From positions 2,108,001 through 2,172,000 of the forward strand of contig CAVWLA010000003.1 in NCBI GenBank assembly GCA_963755825.1: DNA of 64,000 nt, read 5' to 3'. Below the pieces are notes generated by a model that worked only from the letters and a program-made list of their open reading frames with translations, was not told the origin of the DNA and made no database searches. The stretch comes from DATBQN01 sp963755825 (GTDB lineage Bacteria > Acidobacteriota > Thermoanaerobaculia > Multivoradales > UBA5704). Position numbers and translations under genes: made by a program. The stretch's first letter is position 1. Each line of letters starts with the position of its first letter. Shown here piece after piece: positions 8,038 through 17,487 of this stretch.

Positions 8038-9749
8038 TCGCGAGCGCATCCGCCGGCCGATCGGGCTCCAGCGTTGCCAGCGGGCGCCCGCGCGGCCGCA
8101 CGCCTCTCCTCGCCGCCGCGGCGCTCGTCGCCCTGCTCCTCGCCTGGCTCGTCGGCTATCCGCTCCTCCTCACCCTCCTCGACTCGCTCCGCGGCCCGGC
8201 GGGGTGGACGCTGGCGCCGTTCGCGCAGTTCGCCTCGCGGGGCGACGAGTGGATGGCGCTCTGGCGGAGCGTCTGGATCTCGCTCGCCTCGGTCGCCCTC
8301 GCCGCCGTCCTCGGCGTGCCGCTCGCCTTCCTCCTCGAGCGCACCGACTTCCCCGGCCGCCGGCTGCTCGGCTCGATCGCGGCGCTGCCGGTGGCGCTGC
8401 CGCCGCTCGTCGGCGTCATCGCCTTCCTCTTCCTCTACGGCGAGAGCGGCTTCGTGCCGCGCGGCCTGATGGCGCTCTTCGGCCTCCACGAGCCGCCCTG
8501 GCGTCTCGCCGGGCCTGGGGCGATCCTCCTCGTCCACGCCTACTCGATGTACGTCTACTTCTACCTCTTCGCCCGCGCCGCGCTCGCTCGCATGGACGGC
8601 GCCCTCCTCGAGGCCGCCGCCTCGCTCGGCGCCGGCCGGCGGCGGCAGCTCGTCCGCGTCACCCTGCCGCTGCTCCGCCCCGCCCTCGCCGGCGCCGCCC
8701 TCCTCACCTTCATGACGGCGCTCGCCTCGTTCTCGGCGCCCTACGTCTTCGGCGGCGGCTTCCGGGTGATGACGACGCAGATCGTCGCCTCGAAGCTCAA
8801 CGGCGACTTCGGCATGGCGCGGGTGGAGACGGTGGCGCTCACCGCCGTCGCCCTCCTCGTCCTCTGGGCGATGCGCGGCAGCGGCGAGACCTCGGTCGTC
8901 GCCGGCTCGGTGCGCGGCGTGGCGCCGGCGCGGCGGCGGATCGCCAGCCGCGGCGGCCGGATCGCCACGGCGACGGCGGCCTACGCCCTCGCCCTCGTGC
9001 TCCTGCTGCCGCACGCGGTCCTCATCCTGCTCTCCTTCGTCCCCGCCTTCACCTGGACGGTCGAGACGCTGCCGCCGGTGTTGAATCTCGGCAACTACCG
9101 CGCCCTGGTCGCCGAGGGCGAGCACCTGCGGCCGGTCGTCAACTCGCTGTGGATGGCGACCGCGGCGGCGGCGGCGGCGCTGGCGGTGGGCTTCGCCGCG
9201 GCGCGCCTGTCGCTCCTCGCCCGCGGCCGCCTCGGCCGCGCGCTCGAGGCGCTCATCGCCTTCCCGTGGGCGATCCCCGGCACCGTCTTCGCGATCGCGC
9301 TCGCCGCCACCTGGAGCGTCCACCAGCCGTGGCTCGGCCGCGCCGTCCTCATCGGCACGCCGGTGATCCTGCCGCTCGCCTACTTCATCCGCGACCTGCC
9401 GCTGACCGGCCGCGCCGCGCTCTCCGGCCTGGCGCAGCTCGACCCGGCGCTCGACGAGGCGGCCGCCTCGCTCGGCGCCGGCAGAGCGCGCCGGCTGTGG
9501 CGGGTGACCGCGCCGCTGGTCTGGCCGGCGCTCGCCGCCGGCCTCGGCCTCGCCTTCATCACCGCCCTGGGCGACCTGGTCACCTCGATCGTCCTCTACA
9601 CCTACGACACCCGTCCGATCGCCATCGAGATCCTCGCCAGCCTGCGGCTGCAGGATCTCGGCATGGCGGCGGTCTACGGCGTGCTCCTGATGATCGCCAG
9701 CGCCGCCGCCTTTTTGCTCTGGGGTCAGGGCAGCCGGGGAGCGGCATAG
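8034..9749 (+). CDS. ABC importer permease, two fused BPD-type domains (FbpB-like)
   Basis: A 571-residue inner-membrane protein with about 12 membrane segments. It carries two EAA loops, EAAASLGAGRRRQLVRVTLP and EAAASLGAGRARRLWRVTAP, near residues 196 and 475, so two binding-protein-dependent transport domains are fused in one chain as in FbpB and related iron or thiamine permeases. The ATG overlaps the TGA of the ATPase gene (ATGA), so expression is coupled. With the lipoprotein and the ATPase it makes a complete importer. Confidence 0.9.
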   Translation: MIASASAGRSGSSVASGRPRGRTPLLAAAALVALLLAWLVGYPLLLTLLDSLRGPAGWTLAPFAQFASRGDEWMALWRSVWISLASVALAAVLGVPLAFLLERTDFPGRRLLGSIAALPVALPPLVGVIAFLFLYGESGFVPRGLMALFGLHEPPWRLAGPGAILLVHAYSMYVYFYLFARAALARMDGALLEAAASLGAGRRRQLVRVTLPLLRPALAGAALLTFMTALASFSAPYVFGGGFRVMTTQIVASKLNGDFGMARVETVALTAVALLVLWAMRGSGETSVVAGSVRGVAPARRRIASRGGRIATATAAYALALVLLLPHAVLILLSFVPAFTWTVETLPPVLNLGNYRALVAEGEHLRPVVNSLWMATAAAAAALAVGFAAARLSLLARGRLGRALEALIAFPWAIPGTVFAIALAATWSVHQPWLGRAVLIGTPVILPLAYFIRDLPLTGRAALSGLAQLDPALDEAAASLGAGRARRLWRVTAPLVWPALAAGLGLAFITALGDLVTSIVLYTYDTRPIAIEILASLRLQDLGMAAVYGVLLMIASAAAFLLWGQGSRGAA

Positions 9750-9761
9750 AGAAGGATGACG

Positions 9762-11099
9762 ATGGGACCTTCCTCACCTCCACAGCCCGCCGCCGCCGGC
9801 AGGCCCGCCCGCGGCGCCGCCATGCGCCAGCTCTGGGTCCTCATGGCGACCGTCTTCGTCGACATGATCGGCTTCACCATCGTGCTGCCGCTGCTGCCGT
9901 TCTATGCCACGCGCTTCGGGGCCAAGCCGGCGATGGTCGGCATCCTCATCTCGGCCTTCGCCTTCGCCCAGCTCGTCACCTCGCCTTTCTGGGGGCGGCT
10001 CTCCGACCGCTACGGGCGGCGGCCGATGATCCTCACCGGGCTGATGCTCTCGGCGGTCGCCTACGTCTTCTTCGGCCTCGCCCACAGCCTCCTCGTGCTC
10101 TTCCTCTCCCGCCTCGTGCAGGGGATGGGGAGCGGCACGACGGGCGTCGTCCAGGCCTACGTCTCGGACTCGATCGCTCCCGAGGACCGCGCCAAGGCGC
10201 TCGGCTGGGTGACCGCGGCGACCAGCCTGGGGGTCACCATCGGCCCGGTCATCGGCTCCTTCGCCACCTCCCTCGGCCCCTCGGCGCCGGGCTATCTCGC
10301 GGCGGGGCTCTGCATGGCGAACGTCGTCTCCGCGGCGCGCTGGCTCCCCGAGTCGAAGGCGAAGGACGACGGCGGCGCGACGGCCAAGACGGAGCGCAAG
10401 CTCGGCAAGGCGCTGTGGGACGTCTTCACCCATCCGGCCTCGGAGGTCGGCTCGCTGATCTGGGTCTACGCCATCGGCATGATGGCCTTCATGGCGATGA
10501 ACGGCGTCCTCGCCCTCTACCTGCGGCAGGCGTACGCGGTCAACGAGCGGACGATCGGCTGGTTCTACACCTACGTCGGCGCCATCGGCGTGGTGATGCG
10601 GGCGATCCTCCTCGGCCCGGCGGTCCGCCGCTTCGGCGAGGTCGGCGTCATGCGCCTGGGGACGATGGCGCTCGTCGTCGGCATGCTGGTGCTGCCGATC
10701 CCCGCCTGGCTGCCGCTCGCCATGGGGGCGCGGATCGCCATCCTGGCCTTCGTCCTCCTCCTCATGCCGGTGGGGACGGCGCTCCTCTTCCCCTCGACCA
10801 CGGCGCTCGTCTCGCGCCGCGCCCCGCAGGGCGAGACCGGGCAGCTGATGGGTGTGCAGCAGGCCTTCGGCGGCGTCTCCAGGCTGCTCGGCCCCCTCTG
10901 GTCGACCGCCCTCTTCGGCTGGTGGATCGCCGCCCCCTTCTGGGTCGCCTCCGCCCTGATGACCGCCGGCAGCTTCCTCACCCTCCGCATGCACCGCGAG
11001 AGGTCGGCGCCACTCGACCCGGCGGTCGAAGGCAATGCCGGACCGTTCGTCGCCGCGGCGACGGGCGCCGACGCGCCGGCCGCTCGGCGCGCCGGTTAG
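9762..11099 (+). CDS. MFS transporter, DHA1/TetA-like
   Basis: A 445-residue protein with 12 expected membrane segments. It opens with VFVDMIGFTIVLPLLPFYA and has the MFS loop motif GRLSDRYGRRPM after helix 2 and the motif-C-like segment GVTIGPVIG in helix 5, typical of drug/proton antiporters of the DHA1 (tetracycline-type) group. The substrate is unknown. I chose the second ATG (9762): AGAAGG lies 6 nt upstream of it but directly abuts the first ATG at 9756. The gene starts 12 nt after the permease gene and may be read with it. Confidence 0.82.
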   Translation: MGPSSPPQPAAAGRPARGAAMRQLWVLMATVFVDMIGFTIVLPLLPFYATRFGAKPAMVGILISAFAFAQLVTSPFWGRLSDRYGRRPMILTGLMLSAVAYVFFGLAHSLLVLFLSRLVQGMGSGTTGVVQAYVSDSIAPEDRAKALGWVTAATSLGVTIGPVIGSFATSLGPSAPGYLAAGLCMANVVSAARWLPESKAKDDGGATAKTERKLGKALWDVFTHPASEVGSLIWVYAIGMMAFMAMNGVLALYLRQAYAVNERTIGWFYTYVGAIGVVMRAILLGPAVRRFGEVGVMRLGTMALVVGMLVLPIPAWLPLAMGARIAILAFVLLLMPVGTALLFPSTTALVSRRAPQGETGQLMGVQQAFGGVSRLLGPLWSTALFGWWIAAPFWVASALMTAGSFLTLRMHRERSAPLDPAVEGNAGPFVAAATGADAPAARRAG

Positions 11100-11132
11100 G
11101 CGGATCTCTTCGGCGGCCCGCCGGGTCGCAAT

Positions 11133-12956
11133 CTACTGCCGCTGGCCGAGAAAATTCGAGAAGGTGTCTCCGTTGAGCACGATCCCGGCATAGAAGGCAG
11201 TCCGAAATCTCTTTTCCTGGATCGTCGTAACGTCGAGGTCCTGAGGCACCGGAGGACCACCTACGTGGTACCCGTTGTTCAAGCCGTTGACTTTGCCCCA
11301 GTGGGCGCCGACGTTCAGCTCGAGCCCAGGTACCAGCTCCCAGTCTAGGCCAAAGAGCACCTGCTGCAGGAGGTCGGTCTTCGCGACCGGGATGCCGAGA
11401 GAGAAGGTCGGCATGAAGCGTTCGAAAACAGAAGGCAAGAGCAGCGGTGACCGCCGGCCCCAATAGTGGTGGATGAAGAGCCCCGGCAGGACCTGGTTCT
11501 GCCCCTGATCGTCGAAAAGAATGATCTTCATCGAAGAATCCTTCGGGTCATCGCCTACCTTGAAGCTGGGATCTCGCAGGCCGCTCACCACGATTCCGGT
11601 TCCGAAGCGAACGGTGTAAACGGGGGCGGAGCGAACCTCGAGAACCGCAGTCTGCTTCGGCGTGAGCTTCGCCTTGCCATCCGAGCCGACGACGGCGGAG
11701 CGGGTGATCGTGAAGGTGATTGACTCCCCGCTCGCGAGCGGAGGATAGATACTCCGCTGCAGAGTGAAAGCGGGAGAATTCATCATCCGCTTGAAGTCGT
11801 CGCTACCTCTGCGGACGACGGCGATCGCAGCCGAGAGATCCTTCAGCTCCTTCTCTACCTCCATCTGGTGGCCCTTGAGGCCCGAAGCCCATGCCTGGTA
11901 ATCGGCGACTTGCTCATTCCAGGTCGCCGGATCGATATTCGCTGGCGCCGTAGTTCCGGCTAGGTGGCCGACAAGCCTCGAAACTTCCTCCACATCGAGG
12001 CCAAGGTCGCCGACAGCCTTGGATGCATCCAGAAACTGATCTCCAAGGACGCTCACGTCGTTGTCGAATGAAGCAGTTGGTGAACCGAAACAGGGCGTAT
12101 ATCCGTTTTCCCACACAAACGTGGATCGCCGCCGAGACTCTTCCTCGATGTCGCCAAGGCGCACGTCTCTCCCCAACGAGAACCTCGGGCTTCCGGCAGA
12201 AAGCAGCGATGAGATCCGGATCGGAACATCCTGCAGGCGGTCCTGGACGCAGGTTCTGCTGGCATCGGCCTTCGAGAGCTGACCGTTGACGTCTTCAAGG
12301 CTCTTGTCCATTTCCTCGAAGCCAGCGTCCAGATCTTTAGCTGTCTGGATTGCGCCAGTCGGTTTTGGCTGGACAGGCAGCGGGCTTGGCGTACCCTTTT
12401 TCTGCGTCGCCTTGGAACCTGTCGTTGTCTTCGAATTTTTTGGCACCGCAGCCGTCGAATTCTTCATCGCCTTCTTCACCGTAGCGTCGACTTTCGGCTT
12501 TTTGGGTGGCGCAGATTTACCGGGCTTGGCAGTAGCCGTCATCTCCGTGGAGAGCTGGGCAGGGGCGGCTGCCGCCGGCGTTTCCGCAAACTCGGTCCCG
12601 CCTTGGCTCCGAGAAGCGACGAGCGTCAGACCGCCGTCGAGAGGGTTGTAAGGCAGGATGAGCAGCCGGATCTTCTGGGTTGTAAGGGCCAACCGCCGGC
12701 TGTCCAGTCGCTCGCGGTTCTGCGCCTCTTTCGCCGACTCTCCAGGGCCGCCGCATGGCGACACAAAGGCGAACGAGTTGGACATCGGGTCGAAGACGAC
12801 GATCCGAACGGCGCCGAGTCGGGATACCGACGTAATGGCCGAGGGACTTCCAAAACAGGAATCAACCGGCATGGGGTCGTTCGCCTCGACCTTGGCTCTA
12901 CCGGCAGCCGCCGCCAACATCATGGCAACGAATACCAATGACACACTGCGTCTCAT
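11133..12956 (-). CDS. secreted protein of unknown function, atypical composition
   Basis: A 607-residue protein with a signal peptide (VSLVFVAMMLAAAAGRA). An N-terminal domain (about 25-120) is followed by a Lys/Pro/Ala/Thr-rich low-complexity stretch (about 130-190; KPGKSAPPKKPKVDATVKKA) resembling histone H1 tails, a helical middle with few Cys, and a C-terminal part with alternating strands ending VLNGDTFSNFLGQRQ, perhaps outer-membrane strands. I do not recognise the family. Codon use is visibly less GC-biased than that of its neighbours, suggesting recent acquisition. The ATG at 12956 is chosen because AAAGGACG precedes it and a signal peptide follows directly. It is divergent from the P-type ATPase gene. 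Confidence 0.65.
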   Translation of the reverse strand: MRRSVSLVFVAMMLAAAAGRAKVEANDPMPVDSCFGSPSAITSVSRLGAVRIVVFDPMSNSFAFVSPCGGPGESAKEAQNRERLDSRRLALTTQKIRLLILPYNPLDGGLTLVASRSQGGTEFAETPAAAAPAQLSTEMTATAKPGKSAPPKKPKVDATVKKAMKNSTAAVPKNSKTTTGSKATQKKGTPSPLPVQPKPTGAIQTAKDLDAGFEEMDKSLEDVNGQLSKADASRTCVQDRLQDVPIRISSLLSAGSPRFSLGRDVRLGDIEEESRRRSTFVWENGYTPCFGSPTASFDNDVSVLGDQFLDASKAVGDLGLDVEEVSRLVGHLAGTTAPANIDPATWNEQVADYQAWASGLKGHQMEVEKELKDLSAAIAVVRRGSDDFKRMMNSPAFTLQRSIYPPLASGESITFTITRSAVVGSDGKAKLTPKQTAVLEVRSAPVYTVRFGTGIVVSGLRDPSFKVGDDPKDSSMKIILFDDQGQNQVLPGLFIHHYWGRRSPLLLPSVFERFMPTFSLGIPVAKTDLLQQVLFGLDWELVPGLELNVGAHWGKVNGLNNGYHVGGPPVPQDLDVTTIQEKRFRTAFYAGIVLNGDTFSNFLGQRQ

Positions 12957-13096
12957 CGCGTACCGTCCTTTCATCTCATCGTCAGAGAGGCAGGAGCCTC
13001 TTGCTGGATTGGACGGACAGCCCGGCGAGATTTCGCACTGCGACGGGACCGAGAGTCGAGCGAGCCCCTCCGCGATCCCATAAGCTGCCCCTCGGC

Positions 13097-15784
13097 ATGA
13101 GCGACCCGAGCACGATCGGCGAAGCCGTCGCCAGCCCCGCGGCCGCGTCCATCTCAACCCTGCCTCACCCTGTCTCCCCTCGCGGCCTCACCGAGTCGGA
13201 GGCCGCGGCGCGGCTTGCCGCGGAAGGTCCGAACGAGCTGGCGCGGGCGGCGCGGCGGACGGTGCTCCGCATCGCGCTCGAGGTGGGGCGGGAGCCGATG
13301 TTCCTGCTGCTGCTCGCCGCCGGGATCGTCTACCTGCTGCTGGGGAGCCGCGGCGAGGCGCTCATGCTGCTGGCGTCGGCTGTGGTGACGGTCGCCATCG
13401 CGATCTATCAGGAGTCGCGGACCGAGCACGTGCTCGAGGCCCTGCGCAGCCTGACCAGCCCGCGGGCGCTGGTGGTGCGCGACGGCGCGCGACGGCGCAT
13501 CCCGGGGCGCGAGGTGGTGCGCGGCGACGTCGTGCTCTTGGCCGAGGGCGACCGCGTGCCGGCCGACGCGGCGCTTCTCGCCGCCAACGATCTCGCCGCC
13601 GACGAGTCGCTCCTCACCGGCGAGCCGGCGCCGGTGAGGAAGGTGGCGGCGAGCCCGGACGCGCTCGGCGGCACCGGCGCGCTGCCGCCGCGGCCCGGCG
13701 GCGACGATCTCGCCTACGTGTTCTCGGGGAGCGTCGTGGTGCGCGGGCAGGGGATGGCCGAGGTGCGGGCGGTCGGCGCGGCGAGCGAGATCGGGCGCAT
13801 CGGCAAGGCGCTCGGCACCATCGCCGAGGAGCCGACGCCGCTCCACCGCGAGACCCGCCGGCTGGTGCGGCTGCTGGCGGTGAGCGGCATCGCCCTCTCG
13901 GTCCTCGTCGTCCTCCTCTACGGTCTCCTCCGCGGCACCTGGCTCGACGGCGTGCTCGCCGGCATCACGCTCGCCATGTCGATGCTCCCCGAGGAGTTCC
14001 CGCTCGTCTTGACCGTCTTCCTGGTGATGGGCGCCTGGCGCATCTCGCGCCAGCGGGTGCTCACCCGGCGCGCGGCGGCGATCGAGGCGCTCGGCGCGGC
14101 GACCGTCCTCTGCACCGACAAGACCGGCACCCTCACCGCCAACCGCATGCAGATCGTCGAGCTCGCGGCCGGCGGCGAGGTCTACGCGATCGCGCCCGCG
14201 GCTCCGGCGGCTCCGCAGGCCGGCGCGGCCGGCGGCTCGGTCGGCCTCTCGATCTCACCCTCGAAACCCGAAACCGAGCTGCCCGAGCGCTTCCACGAGC
14301 TCGTCGAGTTCGGCATCCTGGCGTCGGAGGAGGACCCGTTCGATCCCATGGAGAAGGCGTTCCACGAGCTCGGCGGGCGCTTCCTGGCGCAGACCGAGCA
14401 CCTCCACCACGACTGGCTGCTGGCGCACGAGTACGGCCTGTCGCCGGACCTCCTCGCCATGTCGCACGTCTGGAAGGCGGCCGGCCGCGACGAGCTCGCC
14501 ATCGCCGCCAAGGGCGCTCCGGAGGCGATCGCCGACCTCTGCCACCTCGACGCCGGCCGCCTCGCCAACCTCCGTACAGCGACCGAGCGGATGGCGGCGA
14601 AAGGCCTGCGCGTCCTCGCCGTCGCCCACGGCTCGTTCGCCGGCAGCGCCTGGCCCGCCTCGCAGCACGATTTCACCTTCGAGCTGCTCGGCCTCGTCGG
14701 GCTCGCCGACCCGCTGCGGCCCGACGTGCCGGCGGCGGTCCGCGAGTGCCGCGACGCCGGCATCCGGGTGGTGATGGTGACCGGCGACTACCCGGCGACG
14801 GCGCGCGCCATCGCCCGCCAGGCGGGGATCTCGCTCGCCGACGACAGCGTGGTGAGCGGCGACGAGCTCGAGCGCATGCCGGCCGGCGAGCTCGAGCGCC
14901 GGGTGCGCACGGCGACCGTCTTCGCCCGCATCATGCCGGAGCAGAAGCTCCGCATCGTCGACGCGCTCAAGGCCCAGGGCGAGGTCGTGGCGATGACCGG
15001 CGACGGCGTCAACGACGCGCCGGCGCTCAAGGCGGCGCACATCGGCATCGCCATGGGGCAGCGCGGCACCGACGTGGCGCGCGAGGCGAGCGCCATCGTC
15101 CTCTTCGACGACGACTTCGGCTCGATCGTCGCGGCGGTGCGGCTCGGCCGGCGGATCGACGACAACCTGCGGAAGGCGATGGGCTACGTGCTCGCCGTCC
15201 ATGTGCCGATCGCCGGCCTCTCGCTGCTGCCGCTCCTCCTCGGCTGGCCGCTGGTCTTCACCCCCGTCCACATCGCCTTCCTGGAGCTGGTGATCGACCC
15301 CGTCTCGACGATCGTCTTCGAGGCCGAGCGCGCCGAGGCCGACATCATGCGCCGGCCACCGCGCGATCCGCGCCGCCGGCTCTTCTCCGCCGCCTTCCTG
15401 ACCGGCAGCCTGCTGCAGGGGGTCGTGATCCTGGCGGCCATCGCCGCCCTCTTCGCCGGCGCGCTTCGGAGCGGCATGCCGGCGCCGCAGGCCCGCGCGC
15501 TCGCCTTCACCGCCCTCGTCGTCGCCGACTTCGCCCTCGTCCTCGCCCGCCGCTCGCTCGGCGCCTCGTTCTTGACCGCTCTGCGGCGGCCGAACAGGGC
15601 GCTGCGTTGGGTGGCTCTGGCGACCGCCGCCGTCCTCGCCGTCGCCCTCTTCGTGCCGCCGGCGCGGAGTCTCTTCCGCTTCGGCCCGCTCGCCCCGCGC
15701 GACCTCGCCCTCGCCGCCGGCGTCGGCGCGCTGGTGCTCGCGGTGCTCGAAGGGTTGAAGGCGATCCGCCGTCTCCGGCGGTAG
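13097..15784 (+). CDS. cation-translocating P-type ATPase
   Basis: An 895-residue P-type ATPase. An N-terminal cation-ATPase domain is followed by the actuator with LLTGEPAPV, the phosphorylation motif CTDKTGTLTANRMQ (Asp near residue 341), the hinge GDGVNDAPAL (near 635) and a C-terminal group of about six membrane helices. The fourth membrane helix carries PEEFPLVL where calcium pumps have PEGLP, placing it among P2-type bacterial pumps but not fixing the ion; calcium, manganese or sodium are possible. The ATG at 13097 is the first Met before the cation-ATPase N domain. The 140 bp to the divergent gene at 12956 would hold both promoters. Confidence 0.88.
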   Translation: MSDPSTIGEAVASPAAASISTLPHPVSPRGLTESEAAARLAAEGPNELARAARRTVLRIALEVGREPMFLLLLAAGIVYLLLGSRGEALMLLASAVVTVAIAIYQESRTEHVLEALRSLTSPRALVVRDGARRRIPGREVVRGDVVLLAEGDRVPADAALLAANDLAADESLLTGEPAPVRKVAASPDALGGTGALPPRPGGDDLAYVFSGSVVVRGQGMAEVRAVGAASEIGRIGKALGTIAEEPTPLHRETRRLVRLLAVSGIALSVLVVLLYGLLRGTWLDGVLAGITLAMSMLPEEFPLVLTVFLVMGAWRISRQRVLTRRAAAIEALGAATVLCTDKTGTLTANRMQIVELAAGGEVYAIAPAAPAAPQAGAAGGSVGLSISPSKPETELPERFHELVEFGILASEEDPFDPMEKAFHELGGRFLAQTEHLHHDWLLAHEYGLSPDLLAMSHVWKAAGRDELAIAAKGAPEAIADLCHLDAGRLANLRTATERMAAKGLRVLAVAHGSFAGSAWPASQHDFTFELLGLVGLADPLRPDVPAAVRECRDAGIRVVMVTGDYPATARAIARQAGISLADDSVVSGDELERMPAGELERRVRTATVFARIMPEQKLRIVDALKAQGEVVAMTGDGVNDAPALKAAHIGIAMGQRGTDVAREASAIVLFDDDFGSIVAAVRLGRRIDDNLRKAMGYVLAVHVPIAGLSLLPLLLGWPLVFTPVHIAFLELVIDPVSTIVFEAERAEADIMRRPPRDPRRRLFSAAFLTGSLLQGVVILAAIAALFAGALRSGMPAPQARALAFTALVVADFALVLARRSLGASFLTALRRPNRALRWVALATAAVLAVALFVPPARSLFRFGPLAPRDLALAAGVGALVLAVLEGLKAIRRLRR

Positions 15785-15821
15785 GCTGGAGGCGGAGCCC
15801 CTCAGCTCGAACCGCGCGGCC

Positions 15822-17024
15822 TCAGGGGCAGCCGAAGGCGGAGGTGTCGAAGAAGGTCTGGAAGAGCTTCCCCTTGGGGCTGTTGTAGTTCTTCACCGCA
15901 CCGGTCCGCGTGTCGGTGATCTTGATCGCCACGCCGACGTCGGTCAGCCCGCCACCGGCCACCCACCACTTGTTGAACGGCGGCGTGCAGGCATTGAGGA
16001 TCTTGACCAGCAGCTCGACGTTGCCGGGATCGAAGAAGCTGAACTTGACGCTCTCGCCGCTCTCGAGGAGGACGTTGGCGGGGCCGGTGCCGTTCGTCGG
16101 CCGCGCGTCGTAGGTCGCCTCGACCTTGAAGCGGTTGAAGAGGCAGGTCGCGGTGGCGCTCGGCGCACAGGTGACGCTCGCCGGCGCCAGGCCGACGATG
16201 AAGGCGTTGCCCGGGAAGGTGAGCGCCGAATAGGCGCCGCCGCTCGAGAACTGGAGCTCGGGCGATGGATCGCTGAGATCGACCGTCCCCAATCCCAATC
16301 CAGGGCCGAGGATGCTGAAGGCGAAGGAGAACCAGAGCTTGCGGTTGGAGATCGTCGCCGCGATGGGCGGGAACGGCAGACCGCCGATGAACGAGCTCGA
16401 GGCGACGGCCGTCGGCACCAGGAAGAGGTCGAAGCGATCGACGAAGGTGATGTTGCTGGCGGCCATCGCGACGAGATAGAGCGTGTCGTCGGCGGGGTCG
16501 ATGGCAATGGCCGCACCCTGGGTGAGCGAGTTCGGGCTGCACGGCGCGACGCGGCCGCTGTCGAGGCTGCCGAGGACTCCGGTCACTGCGCCGGTCGCCG
16601 GGTCGAGCTGAAAGAGCTCGTTCGCATACGTCGGATCGCAGAGGGCGAAACCGAAGAGGTTCCCCTGGCTGTCGAAGGCGATGCTGCGGATCGCGACGGT
16701 GTAGGGCGAGCCCACCGGCGTGAGGGCGCCGGTCGCGAAGTCGAGGCGCGTCAGGCCGGCGAGGGTCAGCGTGAACAGCTCGCCGGTGCGCGGGTTCCTC
16801 GCCAGGCTGATGAGCTGGGCGGGGAGCGAAACCGGCACCGTGAGCAGATGGTCCGGGTCGATCACCGCCAGACCGCTCGTCTGCGAGGTCGCCCCCGGCT
16901 GATCGCTCGCCGTGATCACCTGGAAGAGCTGCGCCGCGGCCGGCCGTGCGGCGCCGAGGCTGCCGATCGCCAGGAGAATGCCGACGCTAGCCATCGCCAT
17001 CGGGTGCCGCCACCGCATCGTCAT
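15822..17024 (-). CDS. secreted beta-propeller-like protein with C-terminal surface module
   Basis: A 400-residue protein with a signal peptide ending PAAAQ. The main part repeats segments such as GELFTLTLAGLTRLDFATGAL and GNLFGFALCDPT, which look like blades of a propeller of the DUF4394/stat type. The last 110 residues, from CLFNRFKVEATYD to the C-terminus, form a separate module with FFDPGNVELLVKILNAC and VAIKITDTRTGAVKNYNSP, a module I recall as recurrent in secreted Acidobacteriota proteins. Function is unknown; cell-surface or extracellular location is inferred from the signal peptide. Confidence 0.7.
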   Translation of the reverse strand: MTMRWRHPMAMASVGILLAIGSLGAARPAAAQLFQVITASDQPGATSQTSGLAVIDPDHLLTVPVSLPAQLISLARNPRTGELFTLTLAGLTRLDFATGALTPVGSPYTVAIRSIAFDSQGNLFGFALCDPTYANELFQLDPATGAVTGVLGSLDSGRVAPCSPNSLTQGAAIAIDPADDTLYLVAMAASNITFVDRFDLFLVPTAVASSSFIGGLPFPPIAATISNRKLWFSFAFSILGPGLGLGTVDLSDPSPELQFSSGGAYSALTFPGNAFIVGLAPASVTCAPSATATCLFNRFKVEATYDARPTNGTGPANVLLESGESVKFSFFDPGNVELLVKILNACTPPFNKWWVAGGGLTDVGVAIKITDTRTGAVKNYNSPKGKLFQTFFDTSAFGCP

Positions 17025-17085
17025 CGGGACCGCTCCTCTCGCCGAGATCTGAGGATCAACGCTACATCAGTCGGCGCGCCGCCGC

Positions 17086-17487
17086 CTAGCGCTCAGCGCG
17101 CTGCCGCCGCACCATGGCGTCGAGCAGGCGCTCGAGGGCGGCCTCCGGGCTGTCACTCGCGCCGGCATGCGCCGGCGAGGTCTGGATGATGGTGCTGCGC
17201 GGCGCCACCAGCCAGTGGAAGCGCTCGCGCTGCGACAGGCGGCCGATCGGCCCCGCCGCCTCGCCGCCGGCGCAGATGACGGCGATCGAGGCGAGATGGG
17301 CGCGGACGGGCTCGAGGTCGAGATCCGGGGCGAGCGCCCGCAGGCGCTCCTCGTCGAGCTCGATGCCGGCAGCGAGGAAGCCGCTCGCCGGCGAGGAGAC
17401 GATGACGCCGACGTTCACGAACTCCTCGCGGTCGACCTTCGGCACCACCCGCACGACGGCGTAGTCGTAGCTACAGCGCGCGGGCAC
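17086..17487 (-). CDS. DUF3037 protein, partner of HipA-like kinase
   Basis: A 133-residue protein beginning with YDYAVVRVVPKVDREEFVNV, which is the hallmark of DUF3037, and continuing with GVIVSSP and RFHWLVAPRSTIIQTSP. The GTG at 17487 starts inside the last 17 nt of the HipA-like gene, so the two are translated as a coupled pair. DUF3037 proteins are commonly encoded beside HipA-family kinases. A toxin-antitoxin or kinase-partner role is inference. Confidence 0.8.
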   Translation of the reverse strand: MPARCSYDYAVVRVVPKVDREEFVNVGVIVSSPASGFLAAGIELDEERLRALAPDLDLEPVRAHLASIAVICAGGEAAGPIGRLSQRERFHWLVAPRSTIIQTSPAHAGASDSPEAALERLLDAMVRRQRAER

